A DNA stretch of 29,483 nucleotides. It comes from an uncultured Eubacterium sp. (GTDB lineage: Bacteria; Bacillota; Clostridia; Lachnospirales; Lachnospiraceae). Shown piece by piece: positions 8,104 to 15,748 of this stretch (its first letter is position 1; the number at the start of each line of letters is the position of its first letter). The DNA lies in assembly GCA_900550135.1 (NCBI GenBank), contig URQO01000021.1, positions 1 to 29,483 of the forward strand, given 5' to 3'. A program made the position numbers and the translations under genes. The notes under the pieces were generated by a model that was not told the DNA's origin, made no database searches, and saw only the letters and a list, made by a program, of their open reading frames with translations.

Positions 8104-8901
8104 TTATGCTATGTGTCTTATATCCTGAGATATCTTTGCTATAAACTCTGAATTGGTTGGTCTGTTTTTCTCCTTACCTTCATGTAGTTCAAACTGTTTT
8201 TTAATTGGATTGTCTTCATTTACATTCCATGCTACTTCTATCGCGTGTCTTATGGCTTTTTCTACTCTCTGAGCTGTAGAATTATGTTTTTTAGCCACAT
8301 CCGGATACAATATTTTTGTTACTGCGTCCAAGGACTCATCATTATTTAGTACTTCTGTTATTGCTGTAATCATGTACCTATATCCTTTTAGTCTTGCCGG
8401 AATTCCTACCTCGTTCAGTTTCTTTGAAATAACTGTTTCCATTTCTTCAAAATTAAAGACATTATATTTGTGTATATTTTTCTCTGTATAAACAGTCCCT
8501 GTCTCCATGATTTCATTCATGCGCCAATATATCTTTTTAATTTTTTCACTTACGATATTTTCATCATATGGTTTTGTCAAAACATAATCTACTTTTCTGT
8601 AGAACGCTTCGCTTACAAGCAAGTCACTTGTAATAGGTGTGGTCATTATCAACTTTACATCATTGTTAATGCCACTCTCATTCATCTTATCAAGCAATGT
8701 ATATCCATCATACACGGGAAGTAGCAAGTCAAAAATAACAATATCTATTTGTTCTCTTTGATATATTTCCAATGCCTCCTTGCCATTATCTACTATTCCT
8801 ATGATGATAATGTCCTTATCTTTGCTTAATTTCTGTACCAATTTTTGTCTAACAACCACCTGATTGTCAGCCACTAACACTTTCAGTTTTTTGTTGTGCA
8901 T
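8104..8901 (-). CDS. spo0A: Spo0A-family sporulation master regulator homologue, divergent receiver
   Basis: A 265-aa protein with a receiver (about 5-125) and the Spo0A C-terminal DNA-binding domain (about 150-265). The second is recognised by the STAQRVEKAIRHAIEVAW recognition helix and the closing RPTNSEFIAKI. Phospho-acceptor Asp58 (IVIFDLLLP), Thr87/88 and Lys110 (TKPYD) are kept. The acidic pocket, normally ADDN, reads ADNQ: Asp12 is kept but the second Asp is Asn13. That pocket binds the Mg needed for phosphotransfer, so phosphorylation may be altered. Length is normal (about 265). Shine-Dalgarno-like GGAGG and AGGGG lie upstream. The neighbour is not spoIVB as in many Clostridia, so this may be a second or relocated copy. 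Confidence 0.88.
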   Translation of the reverse strand: MHNKKLKVLVADNQVVVRQKLVQKLSKDKDIIIIGIVDNGKEALEIYQREQIDIVIFDLLLPVYDGYTLLDKMNESGINNDVKLIMTTPITSDLLVSEAFYRKVDYVLTKPYDENIVSEKIKKIYWRMNEIMETGTVYTEKNIHKYNVFNFEEMETVISKKLNEVGIPARLKGYRYMITAITEVLNNDESLDAVTKILYPDVAKKHNSTAQRVEKAIRHAIEVAWNVNEDNPIKKQFELHEGKEKNRPTNSEFIAKISQDIRHIA

Positions 8902-8967
8902 TATTTACCCCTAATCCTCCTATTAATTTTTTCTTATATTACAAAACCTATATATAAGCATTTTCAA

Positions 8968-8988
8968 TTAAAAAGTATTGCTTTTTAA
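8968..8988. promoter_or_regulatory. Perfect palindrome over the -35 box of the XRE gene (candidate operator)
   Basis: TTAAAAAG and CTTTTTAA are exact inverted copies around TATTG. The right arm and loop overlap the -35 box (8978-8983) of the promoter for the downstream regulator gene. Autoregulation is an inference. Confidence 0.5.
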
Positions 8989-9006
8989 AATACTCAAATT
9001 TATAAT
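8978..9006 (+). promoter_or_regulatory. Promoter of the XRE/S24-like regulator gene
   Basis: TTGCTT (8978-8983), a 17-base spacer and a perfect TATAAT (9001-9006), about 100 bases upstream of the gene start at 9105. Confidence 0.6.
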
Positions 9007-9104
9007 ATATCGTATATGAAAACAAAAAAAGACATTACATTGAACCGATTTTATGTTAAAAAAGGTTTATATGTGCATTTTATTACCTAAAAAAGGGGAT
9101 TGCT

Positions 9105-9845
9105 ATGAGAAAGAACAACGAAGAAAACTCTAAGACTCAGGAACTCGAAACACTACATAACATTATTTTGGACAATCTAAACGAAATGCTAACCATTAAT
9201 CAATGGTCCATAAAAAAACTTGCAGACACAGCAGATTTACCTTATGAATCTGTTAAAAAATTACTTGCCGGAAAAATTAAAAATCCTACTGTCTATACTC
9301 TTTATAAAATCTGCACCGCACTTGGCTGCGGCATTGATCAGTTGATGGAAACAGGTATAGAATTTGGCATTGGAACTTCATGTCTGCCTGAGCGATCCCA
9401 AATATTACTTCAGGAAATTGCTACATTTGAAAGCAAACTTCATTTTTATAATAAATCCGCAAACACTGATAATATAACGGTTTTAGTACCTACAGGTCGA
9501 ATTGAAGACGGTATGATTTTTGACAGCATCTCCACTGAATCAGTTGATATTTCTGCATATGACGATGAATACAAAAATATAATTATGTGTGGAATTAAAA
9601 TACTTGGTCGAAAGCTTCATCCTACATATTTAAACAATGATATTTTGTTAGTTGCCAAAGACAGATATCCTTTAAATGGGGAAGTAGGCATTTTTTTAAT
9701 AGGTCATAAAGTATATATTAGAAAATACTCAATTGGTTTTTCTATTAGTTTAGAACCTGTAAACAGAGTCGGAGAACCTATCATAATCACTAATCTGGAT
9801 GATGTTCACTTTTTTGGAAGAGTAGTAACTGTTTTAAGAAAATAA
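9105..9845 (+). CDS. XRE-family transcriptional regulator with S24/LexA-like C-terminal domain
   Basis: A 246-aa protein with an N-terminal helix-turn-helix (about 34-82, with SIKKLADTADLPYESVKKLLAGK) and a beta-rich C-terminal half (about 125-246) resembling the LexA/CI peptidase S24 fold. The S24 active-site strand normally reads SMxPxxxxGDxVLV; here residues 168-183 read GRKLHPTYLNNDILLV, keeping the Pro and Asp but lacking the catalytic Ser. A Lys (207, YIRKY) remains near the usual Lys position. A self-cleaving repressor is therefore unlikely; a dimerising or ligand-binding repressor fits better. ATG is preceded by GGGG. The S24 relation is my reading of the pattern. Confidence 0.75.
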   Translation: MRKNNEENSKTQELETLHNIILDNLNEMLTINQWSIKKLADTADLPYESVKKLLAGKIKNPTVYTLYKICTALGCGIDQLMETGIEFGIGTSCLPERSQILLQEIATFESKLHFYNKSANTDNITVLVPTGRIEDGMIFDSISTESVDISAYDDEYKNIIMCGIKILGRKLHPTYLNNDILLVAKDRYPLNGEVGIFLIGHKVYIRKYSIGFSISLEPVNRVGEPIIITNLDDVHFFGRVVTVLRK

Positions 9846-9920
9846 TACTGTTTCTTTATCAAAGAAATATCAATATTTTCTCCAATTACACATTTTTTTA
9901 CATATTTGTTTAATATTATA

Positions 9921-9955
9921 TTGTTGCATTCTGTCAACAATTGTATTATTATAAT
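9921..9955 (+). promoter_or_regulatory. Possible promoter of the ferredoxin gene
   Basis: TATAAT at 9950-9955 lies about 20 bases beyond TTGCAT (9924-9929), longer than ideal. An inverted repeat TTGTTG/CAACAA (9921-9926, 9935-9940) overlaps the -35 region. Confidence 0.35.
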
Positions 9956-9985
9956 AACTGAAAAAATTTTAAGGAGGCAATCACA

Positions 9986-10159
9986 ATGGCTTACAAAATT
10001 AATGATGGTTGCATCGGTTGTGGTGCATGTGCAGGCGCTTGCCCAGTTGGCGCTATTAGTGAAGGAGATGGCGTTTTCGTTATCGACGAATCTGCATGTA
10101 TCGAATGTGGAGCTTGTACAGGTTCTTGCCCAACAGGTTCTATTGAATTAGATGCTTAA
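9986..10159 (+). CDS. Clostridial-type 2[4Fe-4S] ferredoxin
   Basis: A 57-aa protein with two cysteine clusters. The first is CIGCGACAGACP (CxxCxxCxxxCP, Cys9, 12, 15, 19) and the second CIECGACTGSCP (Cys38, 41, 44, 48). Each supplies three ligands to one cluster and the fourth to the other, giving two low-potential [4Fe-4S] centres. Length is that of clostridial ferredoxins (about 55 aa), small soluble electron carriers for pyruvate:ferredoxin oxidoreductase, hydrogenase and similar enzymes. AAGGAGG lies eight bases upstream of ATG, and the codons are rich in GCA/GGT/GGC as in a highly expressed gene. It is single, closed by a strong terminator. A longer overlapping frame from 9906 is out of frame and not real. 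Confidence 0.96.
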   Translation: MAYKINDGCIGCGACAGACPVGAISEGDGVFVIDESACIECGACTGSCPTGSIELDA

Positions 10160-10170
10160 TTATGACATGT

Positions 10171-10217
10171 AAAAATGCTGTTGTATTTGATTATTTCAAA
10201 TACAACAGCATTTTTTT
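10171..10217. terminator. Strong bidirectional terminator, ferredoxin / MerR gene
   Basis: A perfect 20-base stem (10171-10190 with 10196-10215) around a 5-base loop, with an A-run on one side and a T-run on the other. It ends ferredoxin transcription on plus and, lying right at the stop of the MerR-type gene, that transcript on minus. Confidence 0.95.
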
Positions 10218-10896
10218 ACTCAGTAACTACTTTTTTGCCAATATGTAAATTATCTTTTCCTGCTTTTTCTTTTTTGGTCTTTTCTTTAGATTTCTTTAAC
10301 AGGAGTTTCTCAGCTTTTAATTTCTTTTTTCTTTCTCTTCTGCTCATTTTCTGTTTTGAGCGCATTGCCTCATCCAATTTCTTATATCTCTCTTCTTCAC
10401 GTTCATCCTGTGTTCTCATAAGATAATTCATTTCCTTTAACACTGTCTCACTAACATTTCCACTAACTTCTTTGCCAAGTTCTGAAGCACTGGCCTTTAA
10501 TGCTTTGCACACCACCTTGTCCATTAAAGCCTGAAACTGTTCCATCTTGCTTCCATTGGAATCTTCTACAATAATCGATGACTTTCCGGTAGCCGTAGGC
10601 GACTTTACCTCTGTTGCCGTCAATGGCAATTCTATTCTGTTTCCTCCGTTTGTTCTTCTATTTTCTCTTTCATCCGGATCTGTTAACATCATTTTAATTG
10701 TTCTAAGACTATAACCCTGATTTTTCAAATCTCTTACGTTCTTTAACAAATTAATATGATTGTCTGTATAATATCTATGTCCCATTTCGTTTCTGGGAAT
10801 CTTAACATTTAATTCCTCTTCCCAATATCTTAATACATGAGATTCAACTCCTAACATCTTTGAGGCATCTGATATTATATATCTCTTTTCCCCCAT
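10216..10896 (-). CDS. MerR-family DNA-binding protein with long basic C-terminal tail
   Basis: A 226-aa protein with an N-terminal MerR winged helix (about 1-75): YIISDASKMLGV, VLRYWEEEL, HRYYTDNHINLL and the SLRTIKMML helix. A low-complexity linker (about 80-115) follows, then an amphipathic coil and a very basic tail rich in KK/RR from residue 175. There is no metal-binding cysteine set or effector domain, so it is not a classical metal or drug MerR. The arrangement resembles RacA-like or other chromosome-associated MerR proteins, but that is only a resemblance. The start is ATG at 10896 because AAGGAGG lies at 10902-10908; an in-frame ATG further upstream lacks such a site. Confidence 0.8.
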   Translation of the reverse strand: MGEKRYIISDASKMLGVESHVLRYWEEELNVKIPRNEMGHRYYTDNHINLLKNVRDLKNQGYSLRTIKMMLTDPDERENRRTNGGNRIELPLTATEVKSPTATGKSSIIVEDSNGSKMEQFQALMDKVVCKALKASASELGKEVSGNVSETVLKEMNYLMRTQDEREEERYKKLDEAMRSKQKMSRRERKKKLKAEKLLLKKSKEKTKKEKAGKDNLHIGKKVVTE

Positions 10897-11012
10897 TTTG
10901 ACCTCCTTAAAAATATACAACATGCTGTGAAGCATTTTTTATTTCATAAAATTCTCTAATCAATTTCCATTACTAAAAATATTATTAACTGATTTTTATA
11001 AAACCTATGAAA

Positions 11013-11046
11013 CAAAAAATTGAGTTGCTCCTTTGAACAACTCAAT
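11013..11046 (-). terminator. Terminator of the gdpP-rplI-dnaB operon
   Basis: On the minus strand ATTGAGTTG pairs with CAACTCAAT (9 bases) around a 10-base loop, followed by TTTTTTG. It lies 80 bases beyond the dnaB stop. Confidence 0.85.
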
Positions 11047-11126
11047 TATAAAACCATTATATTACTGCTTCAATTAGATTAACACTGAATATTTTGTAAC
11101 CTTTTGCGGTTATGTCGAAGTTTATC

Positions 11127-12470
11127 TTATATTTGTTCTTCAGCCTGTTCAGCATCTTCAAATTTTGTATACTGTGGTATCCAAACAAGTTCAACTTCTC
11201 CTACAGGGCCGTTTCTTTGTTTTGCCACGTTTAAAATAATTCTGTTTCTGTCTTCTTCTTTCTTTTCCTTATCATAATATCTTGACATTAACATAACAAC
11301 ATCGGCATCCTGCTCAATAGAACCGGATTCACGAAGATCGGCCATAATAGGCTTTCTGTCTTCTCTTGTCTCAGAGGCACGGTTAAGCTGTGACAATGCA
11401 ATAACCGGAACATTAAGTTCTCTGGCTATTCCCTTTAACTTTCGTGAAATTTCAGCAATTTCCTGTTCACGGCTACCATGTGATGTATTTGTTGTCATCA
11501 ACTGTAGGTAATCCACTATAACCAATTGAATATCTTTTTCCAACTTAAATTTTCTGCACTTTGACTGCATTTCACCAATGCTAATACCTGGTGTTGCGTC
11601 AATAATAATATCTGAATTTCCGATAATGTTACCTGATTCTACTATGTTCTCCCATTCGCTGTCTGTTAAATCTCCAATACGAATCTTCTGGGAACTTACC
11701 ATTGAATGCTGTGAAATCACACGGTTTATAAGCTGTTCGCTTGACATTTCCAAACTGAATATTGCCACTGGAATTTTATGTTTTACCGCAATGGTTTCGG
11801 TCAGGTTCAATACAAAGGCTGTCTTACCTACTGATGGTCTTGCAGCAATTAGTATAAGGTCAGATGGTTGTAAACCGGACAACTGTCTGTCCAACTTTCT
11901 AAATCCTGTTTCAAGTCCTGTAATGGACCCTTTTGTCTGTGCAGCTTTTTCAATTTTATCAAATACATTTAATACAATCTGTCTTACAGGTACATAATCC
12001 CCTGTATTTCCTGTCTGTATCAAATCAAATATATCTTTTTCTGTTTCTTCCAATATGGTTTCAAGTGGCTCATTTCCTGCATAGCATGTATTTGCTATTT
12101 TTTCATTTACTCTAATAAGCTTTCTTAAAACTGACTTGCTGTAAACAATATCTACATACTGTTTTATGTTTGCAGAAGTTGGCACCATATCCAAAATATT
12201 TCTAATAAAGTCTATGCTGATTACTTCTGATGGAACTTCCATTTGTTCCAATTTGGTCTTAATTGTAACCAAATCGCACTCTCTGCCCTCATTATACAAA
12301 GCAGTCATTGCCTTAAATAATGAACCATATTGTTTATTATAAAAATCTTCGTCTGTTAATTTTTCCATGGCAACAGCAATGGCTTCCTGATCCATAATCA
12401 TAGAACCAATAACAGCCTGCTCTGCTTCGTTGCTATGGGGCATTATTCTCTTTACAACTGCCTCATCCAT
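11127..12470 (-). CDS. dnaB: Replicative DNA helicase DnaB
   Basis: Hexameric 5'-3' replicative helicase (called DnaC in Bacillus), 447 aa. The N-terminal domain (about 10-110) starts with PHSNEAEQAVIGSM, which binds primase and loaders. A linker and the RecA-like ATPase domain follow, with Walker A ARPSVGKT (210-217), Walker B LVIVDYLQLM (near 315), LSQLNRASE and DLRESGSIEQDADVV. Length is normal and no intein interrupts the Walker motif. It is the last gene of the gdpP-rplI-dnaB order that is conserved in Firmicutes. The gap to rplI is 108 bases and holds a weak paired structure, so partial independent control is possible. The start at ATG is followed by MDEAVVKRIMPHS. Confidence 0.96.
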   Translation of the reverse strand: MDEAVVKRIMPHSNEAEQAVIGSMIMDQEAIAVAMEKLTDEDFYNKQYGSLFKAMTALYNEGRECDLVTIKTKLEQMEVPSEVISIDFIRNILDMVPTSANIKQYVDIVYSKSVLRKLIRVNEKIANTCYAGNEPLETILEETEKDIFDLIQTGNTGDYVPVRQIVLNVFDKIEKAAQTKGSITGLETGFRKLDRQLSGLQPSDLILIAARPSVGKTAFVLNLTETIAVKHKIPVAIFSLEMSSEQLINRVISQHSMVSSQKIRIGDLTDSEWENIVESGNIIGNSDIIIDATPGISIGEMQSKCRKFKLEKDIQLVIVDYLQLMTTNTSHGSREQEIAEISRKLKGIARELNVPVIALSQLNRASETREDRKPIMADLRESGSIEQDADVVMLMSRYYDKEKKEEDRNRIILNVAKQRNGPVGEVELVWIPQYTKFEDAEQAEEQI

Positions 12471-12524
12471 TTTGTTTCTCCATTTATATGTTCTTAATTA
12501 TTTTATTAAAAATCAACTGATATT

Positions 12525-12561
12525 GTACAGTTTATTCTTTCCAATTAGAATCAATCTGTAC
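12525..12561 (-). other. Imperfect stem between rplI and dnaB
   Basis: GTACAG/CTGTAC and ATTCT/AGAAT pair as two stacked helices with an internal loop. On the minus strand it is followed 16 bases later by TTTTT. It may be a weak attenuator before dnaB. Confidence 0.35.
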
Positions 12562-12578
12562 TTTACAACTTATTCTAA

Positions 12579-13025
12579 CTATTTTGCTTCAACTTTTACT
12601 GCAAGTTTTCCTACAACATCCTTGTGCAATTTAATATTTACATTGTATGTTCCAAGAGATTTAATTGCATCAGGAATAACGATTTTCTTCTTATCAATAT
12701 CAAGACCTAACTGCTTCTTTGCTTCAAGGGCAATTTCCTTACTTGAAATTGATCCAAATACTTTTCCTTCTACACCTGCCTGAATCTTTACAACAATGGA
12801 CTTGTCTTCCAAATCTTTTGCCAAAGCCTTGGCTGCTTCAAGTTTTTCTTTTGCAACTTTTGCTGCATTCTGATTCTGTAATTTTAAATCATTTAAATTT
12901 TTACTTGTTGCTTCAAGTCCTAAATTTTTCTTTAATATAAAATTTCTTGCGTAACCATCGTTAACATTTACTATTTCACCTTTTTTTCCAAGTGACTTAA
13001 CATCTTCCAATAAAATAACCTTCAT
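12579..13025 (-). CDS. rplI: 50S ribosomal protein L9
   Basis: A 148-aa protein of normal L9 length with the diagnostic N-terminus MKVILLEDVKSLGKKGEIVNVNDGYARN. A long connecting helix (about 40-75, rich in Lys/Ala) follows, then the C-terminal domain with KVFGSISSKEIA and the closing VNIKLHKDVVGKLAVKV. L9 binds 23S rRNA helix 76 and helps keep the reading frame. Its ATG overlaps the gdpP stop by one base (TAATG), showing translational coupling within the gdpP-rplI-dnaB operon. The ribosome binding site GGAAGG lies inside the end of gdpP. Confidence 0.97.
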   Translation of the reverse strand: MKVILLEDVKSLGKKGEIVNVNDGYARNFILKKNLGLEATSKNLNDLKLQNQNAAKVAKEKLEAAKALAKDLEDKSIVVKIQAGVEGKVFGSISSKEIALEAKKQLGLDIDKKKIVIPDAIKSLGTYNVNIKLHKDVVGKLAVKVEAK

Positions 13026-15079
13026 TACATATCACCTTCCTCAATTTTTTTGCTTATTAAGTTTTTAATCATTTGAACAACTTCACCAAGAGATGCATCT
13101 TTTACCTGTGCACCTGCAAGGTTCATATGACCTCCGCCGCCAAACTCTTCCATCAGAACCTGAACATTGACTTTGTCTACTGATCTTGCACTAATGTAAA
13201 TCATGTCATTGTAAGGTGTACAAACAAATGATGCCTTAACATCTTTTATGTTTAAAAGTTCATTTGCAGCCTGAGCACCTACCACTGTCGGCGATGACAC
13301 ATTTTTTGCATCACACACTGAAATCGCATATTCATCTTTGTAAATTGTTGTATTTTGTATAGCTAATGCTTTTGCCTTATAATCATTAATATCGTCTCTG
13401 AACATTCTTCTGACTTTGCTTATGTCTGCACCGTTTTTCTTCAAATAAGCCGCTGCCTCAAATGTTCTTACACCTGTTCTGTTGATAAAATTGTTGGTAT
13501 CCACCATAATACCACCATATATTGATTCTGCCTCAATCTTTGAAAGCTTTATTGTTTCCGGAATGTATTGCATAATCTCAACTACCATCTCACATGTAGA
13601 AGATGACGCAAGTTCTATATATGAAAGCTGTGCATTGTCAATAACATCCTCTGTCTGTCTATGATGATCAAAAACAACAAGGCATTGGGCACGTCTTACA
13701 AGTTCAGGATATTCCGTATATGCAGCTCTGTTGCAGTCAACTACAATTAATACATCATTCTTTCCTATATCAATGGTAGCCTTAGCTCCTGATACAAACA
13801 TATCTTCATCGTACTCATCTGAATCCTTGAATATTTTTACCAGTTCTTCAACTGTGCTACTTACTTCTCCCAATACTATATGAGCATTTTTACCAATTGT
13901 TTTTGCAATTCTATAAAACCCTATCGCAGCACCAAAGGAATCGTTGTCACCTATATGATGACCCATTATATAAATTGTTTCTTTTGTTTCGATTAAATCC
14001 CTAAAGGCTGTAGCCTTAACTCTTGATTTTACTTTTGTGTTCTTTTCAACTGATTTTGACTTTCCACCGTAATAATATACTTTATTTCCTTCTTTTACTA
14101 CAGCCTGGTCTCCGCCTCTTCCAAGTGCCATGTCTATAGCTGCTCTTGCAAGATCATAATTTGATGTAAGTCCGTTTCCGCCCACACCAATACCAATACT
14201 TAATGTAATCGGAAGACCATTTCCAATATTTACTGTTTTTACCTCATCTAATATTGCAAACTTGTTTGTCTGCATCTTGCTAATATATTTAGTCTTAAAA
14301 ATCACAAAATATTTGTCATTTTCAAGCTTTCTTACAATACCGTCATACTGACCAAAATATTTGTTTATCTTTCTATCTATCAGTGCCACAAGTAACGTTC
14401 TTCTTGTAGGCTCAATACTATCCAATACCTCATCATAATTATCAATATAAATATGACCTGTAATAAGTTTTTCTTCTTTGTTTTCTCTTGCCAACTGATG
14501 TATCTGGGTTTCATCAAACATATACATTGATATTAATCCACTATTTCGTCCCACTAGTGCAACTGTGGAAGAAACATCTTCAGAATTGTTAAGCAAAAAG
14601 AGTTTAAATACAACTTTGTATATGCTCTCCTCATATTTAACTTCCAACTCACTTCTGCCCATTTCATCAAATTCCATTGTCTCTTTTTTTATCTCAGGAA
14701 AAATAGATGAAATAATTCTGTTTCTTATATTTTTTCCCTGGCATAGAATATCCATCTGTTCGTTTGTCCACATAACCTTACCATTCTCGTCAAGCAAACT
14801 ATATGGAATCTCCATATCATGTAGCATCTGCCTTTGCACCTGACTGTACTCAGCTCCAAAATCCACCAGATTCTTCATTATATTTGGCTTAAAGGCAAAG
14901 TATACGGCAACTGAAACTACCAGATAAATAATCTCTGCTAATGTAATCAGTGCTCCTGTCTTAACATTTATGGCAAATCCTACCATAATAAATAGGAACC
15001 ATATTATATTCAAATATAAAGGCCATTTTATGTAATGAGCCAAATTTCCTTTAACCTTTATTTTCTTTTTATTCCCCAT
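13025..15079 (-). CDS. gdpP: Cyclic-di-AMP phosphodiesterase GdpP (YybT family)
   Basis: Membrane-bound enzyme hydrolysing c-di-AMP to pApA, about 684 aa. Two transmembrane helices lie near residues 18-55, followed by a PAS-like domain (about 75-150), a degenerate GGDEF domain (about 170-310, without an intact GGDEF) and a DHH/DHHA1 phosphodiesterase. The DHH part shows MGHHIGDNDSFGAA, VDCNRA, FDHHRQTED and, in DHHA1, GGGGHMNLAGAQ. The order and size match Bacillus GdpP (659 aa). I chose the ATG at 15079, right after AGGAGGG; a GTG seven codons upstream lacks a good site, though the spacing to 15079 is short. It leads the conserved operon with rplI and dnaB. c-di-AMP levels influence potassium balance, wall stress and beta-lactam tolerance in the family. 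Confidence 0.94.
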   Translation of the reverse strand: MGNKKKIKVKGNLAHYIKWPLYLNIIWFLFIMVGFAINVKTGALITLAEIIYLVVSVAVYFAFKPNIMKNLVDFGAEYSQVQRQMLHDMEIPYSLLDENGKVMWTNEQMDILCQGKNIRNRIISSIFPEIKKETMEFDEMGRSELEVKYEESIYKVVFKLFLLNNSEDVSSTVALVGRNSGLISMYMFDETQIHQLARENKEEKLITGHIYIDNYDEVLDSIEPTRRTLLVALIDRKINKYFGQYDGIVRKLENDKYFVIFKTKYISKMQTNKFAILDEVKTVNIGNGLPITLSIGIGVGGNGLTSNYDLARAAIDMALGRGGDQAVVKEGNKVYYYGGKSKSVEKNTKVKSRVKATAFRDLIETKETIYIMGHHIGDNDSFGAAIGFYRIAKTIGKNAHIVLGEVSSTVEELVKIFKDSDEYDEDMFVSGAKATIDIGKNDVLIVVDCNRAAYTEYPELVRRAQCLVVFDHHRQTEDVIDNAQLSYIELASSSTCEMVVEIMQYIPETIKLSKIEAESIYGGIMVDTNNFINRTGVRTFEAAAYLKKNGADISKVRRMFRDDINDYKAKALAIQNTTIYKDEYAISVCDAKNVSSPTVVGAQAANELLNIKDVKASFVCTPYNDMIYISARSVDKVNVQVLMEEFGGGGHMNLAGAQVKDASLGEVVQMIKNLISKKIEEGDM

Positions 15080-15186
15080 ATTCCCTCCTGATATTTTCAC
15101 AAAATACTCTTATCTGTAAAAATACAATCTGTTTAACTATGTATTATATTATCTTCAAAAAGGTATAAAAGCCTAGTATCTTTTGT

Positions 15187-15215
15187 ATTATATCACACTT
15201 TAATTTATAGGTAAA
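15187..15215 (-). promoter_or_regulatory. Promoter of the gdpP-rplI-dnaB operon
   Basis: On the minus strand TTTACC (15210-15215), a 17-base spacer and TATAAT (15187-15192) with an upstream TG (extended -10). It predicts a leader of about 100 bases. Confidence 0.6.
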
Positions 15216-15236
15216 TGAATGGGGCGTTATATTCTC

Positions 15237-15265
15237 TTTACAGAAACATATTTTTAATTTAGAAT
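15237..15265 (+). promoter_or_regulatory. Possible promoter of the 88-aa gene
   Basis: TTTACA (15237-15242), a 17-base spacer and TAGAAT (15260-15265), about 85 bases upstream of the start codon. Confidence 0.45.
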
Positions 15266-15349
15266 ATATTAAAGTTTGGTTATAGTCTATTTTTGTATAT
15301 TAAAATCTTCTTTAACCTGCTTTATTTTATATTTTGATTGGAGATTGCT

Positions 15350-15616
15350 ATGTTTAGAGTATGGGGAAGAACCTTTAAAAGTAATAAAATGCTACAAAGC
15401 ACAACCATTGAATTGGATATAGATGATACAAGAACCCATAAGATTTTTAAAGCTTTGGAAATGATTTGTGATGAATTTGATTTAAGTAATCCTATATGGC
15501 TTGATTCTAACATTACTGAATTTAAACGCATTGCCCGTACAAGATTTTACGCTCACAGTTTTGTTGAATCTATTGATTTTGATTATTTGGATTTTTATGT
15601 TATAGAAGAAGACTAA
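15350..15616 (+). CDS. Conserved-looking hypothetical protein, 88 aa
   Basis: A small, soluble, acidic protein I do not recognise. It starts MFRVWGRTFKSNKM. It has an alternating hydrophobic stretch (TIELDID), a probable helix (HKIFKALEMICDEFDL), a conserved-looking NPIWLDSNITEF segment and an aromatic/acidic tail ending FYVIEED. No transmembrane helix, signal peptide or cysteine motif is seen. The start is ATG at 15350 because GGAG lies at 15340-15343; a TTG four codons upstream is less likely. It has its own likely promoter and a strong terminator right after the stop, so it is a real single-gene unit between divergent gdpP and convergent pgi. Confidence 0.7.
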   Translation: MFRVWGRTFKSNKMLQSTTIELDIDDTRTHKIFKALEMICDEFDLSNPIWLDSNITEFKRIARTRFYAHSFVESIDFDYLDFYVIEED

Positions 15617-15683
15617 AAAAGGACCCGGTTATGACTTTTTAAGCAGTAACTTATCTGATTAAAACATAACCAAGTCCTTTTTT
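15615..15683. terminator. Bidirectional terminator between the 88-aa gene and pgi
   Basis: AAAAAAGGAC..GGTTATG (15615-15633) pairs with CATAACC..GTCCTTTTTT (15665-15683), with a 2x2 internal loop, around a 31-base loop. The A and T runs allow termination in both directions. Confidence 0.85.
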
Positions 15684-15748
15684 ATTATTAAAATATATAG
15701 TATGAAACTGTAATTGAGCAGTATACTCCGGGCAGCTTCACCCTTATA

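Noticed and set aside
9906..10151. 81-codon plus-strand frame over the ferredoxin gene
   Set aside because: It is out of frame with the real ferredoxin, which has the cysteine motifs and AAGGAGG.
11113..11119. TGTCGAA, a match to the Spo0A box
   Set aside because: It lies just beyond the dnaB stop, not in a promoter; a 7-base match is expected by chance.
11578..11997. 139-codon plus-strand frame antisense to dnaB
   Set aside because: A shadow of the conserved ATPase domain of DnaB with no start signal.
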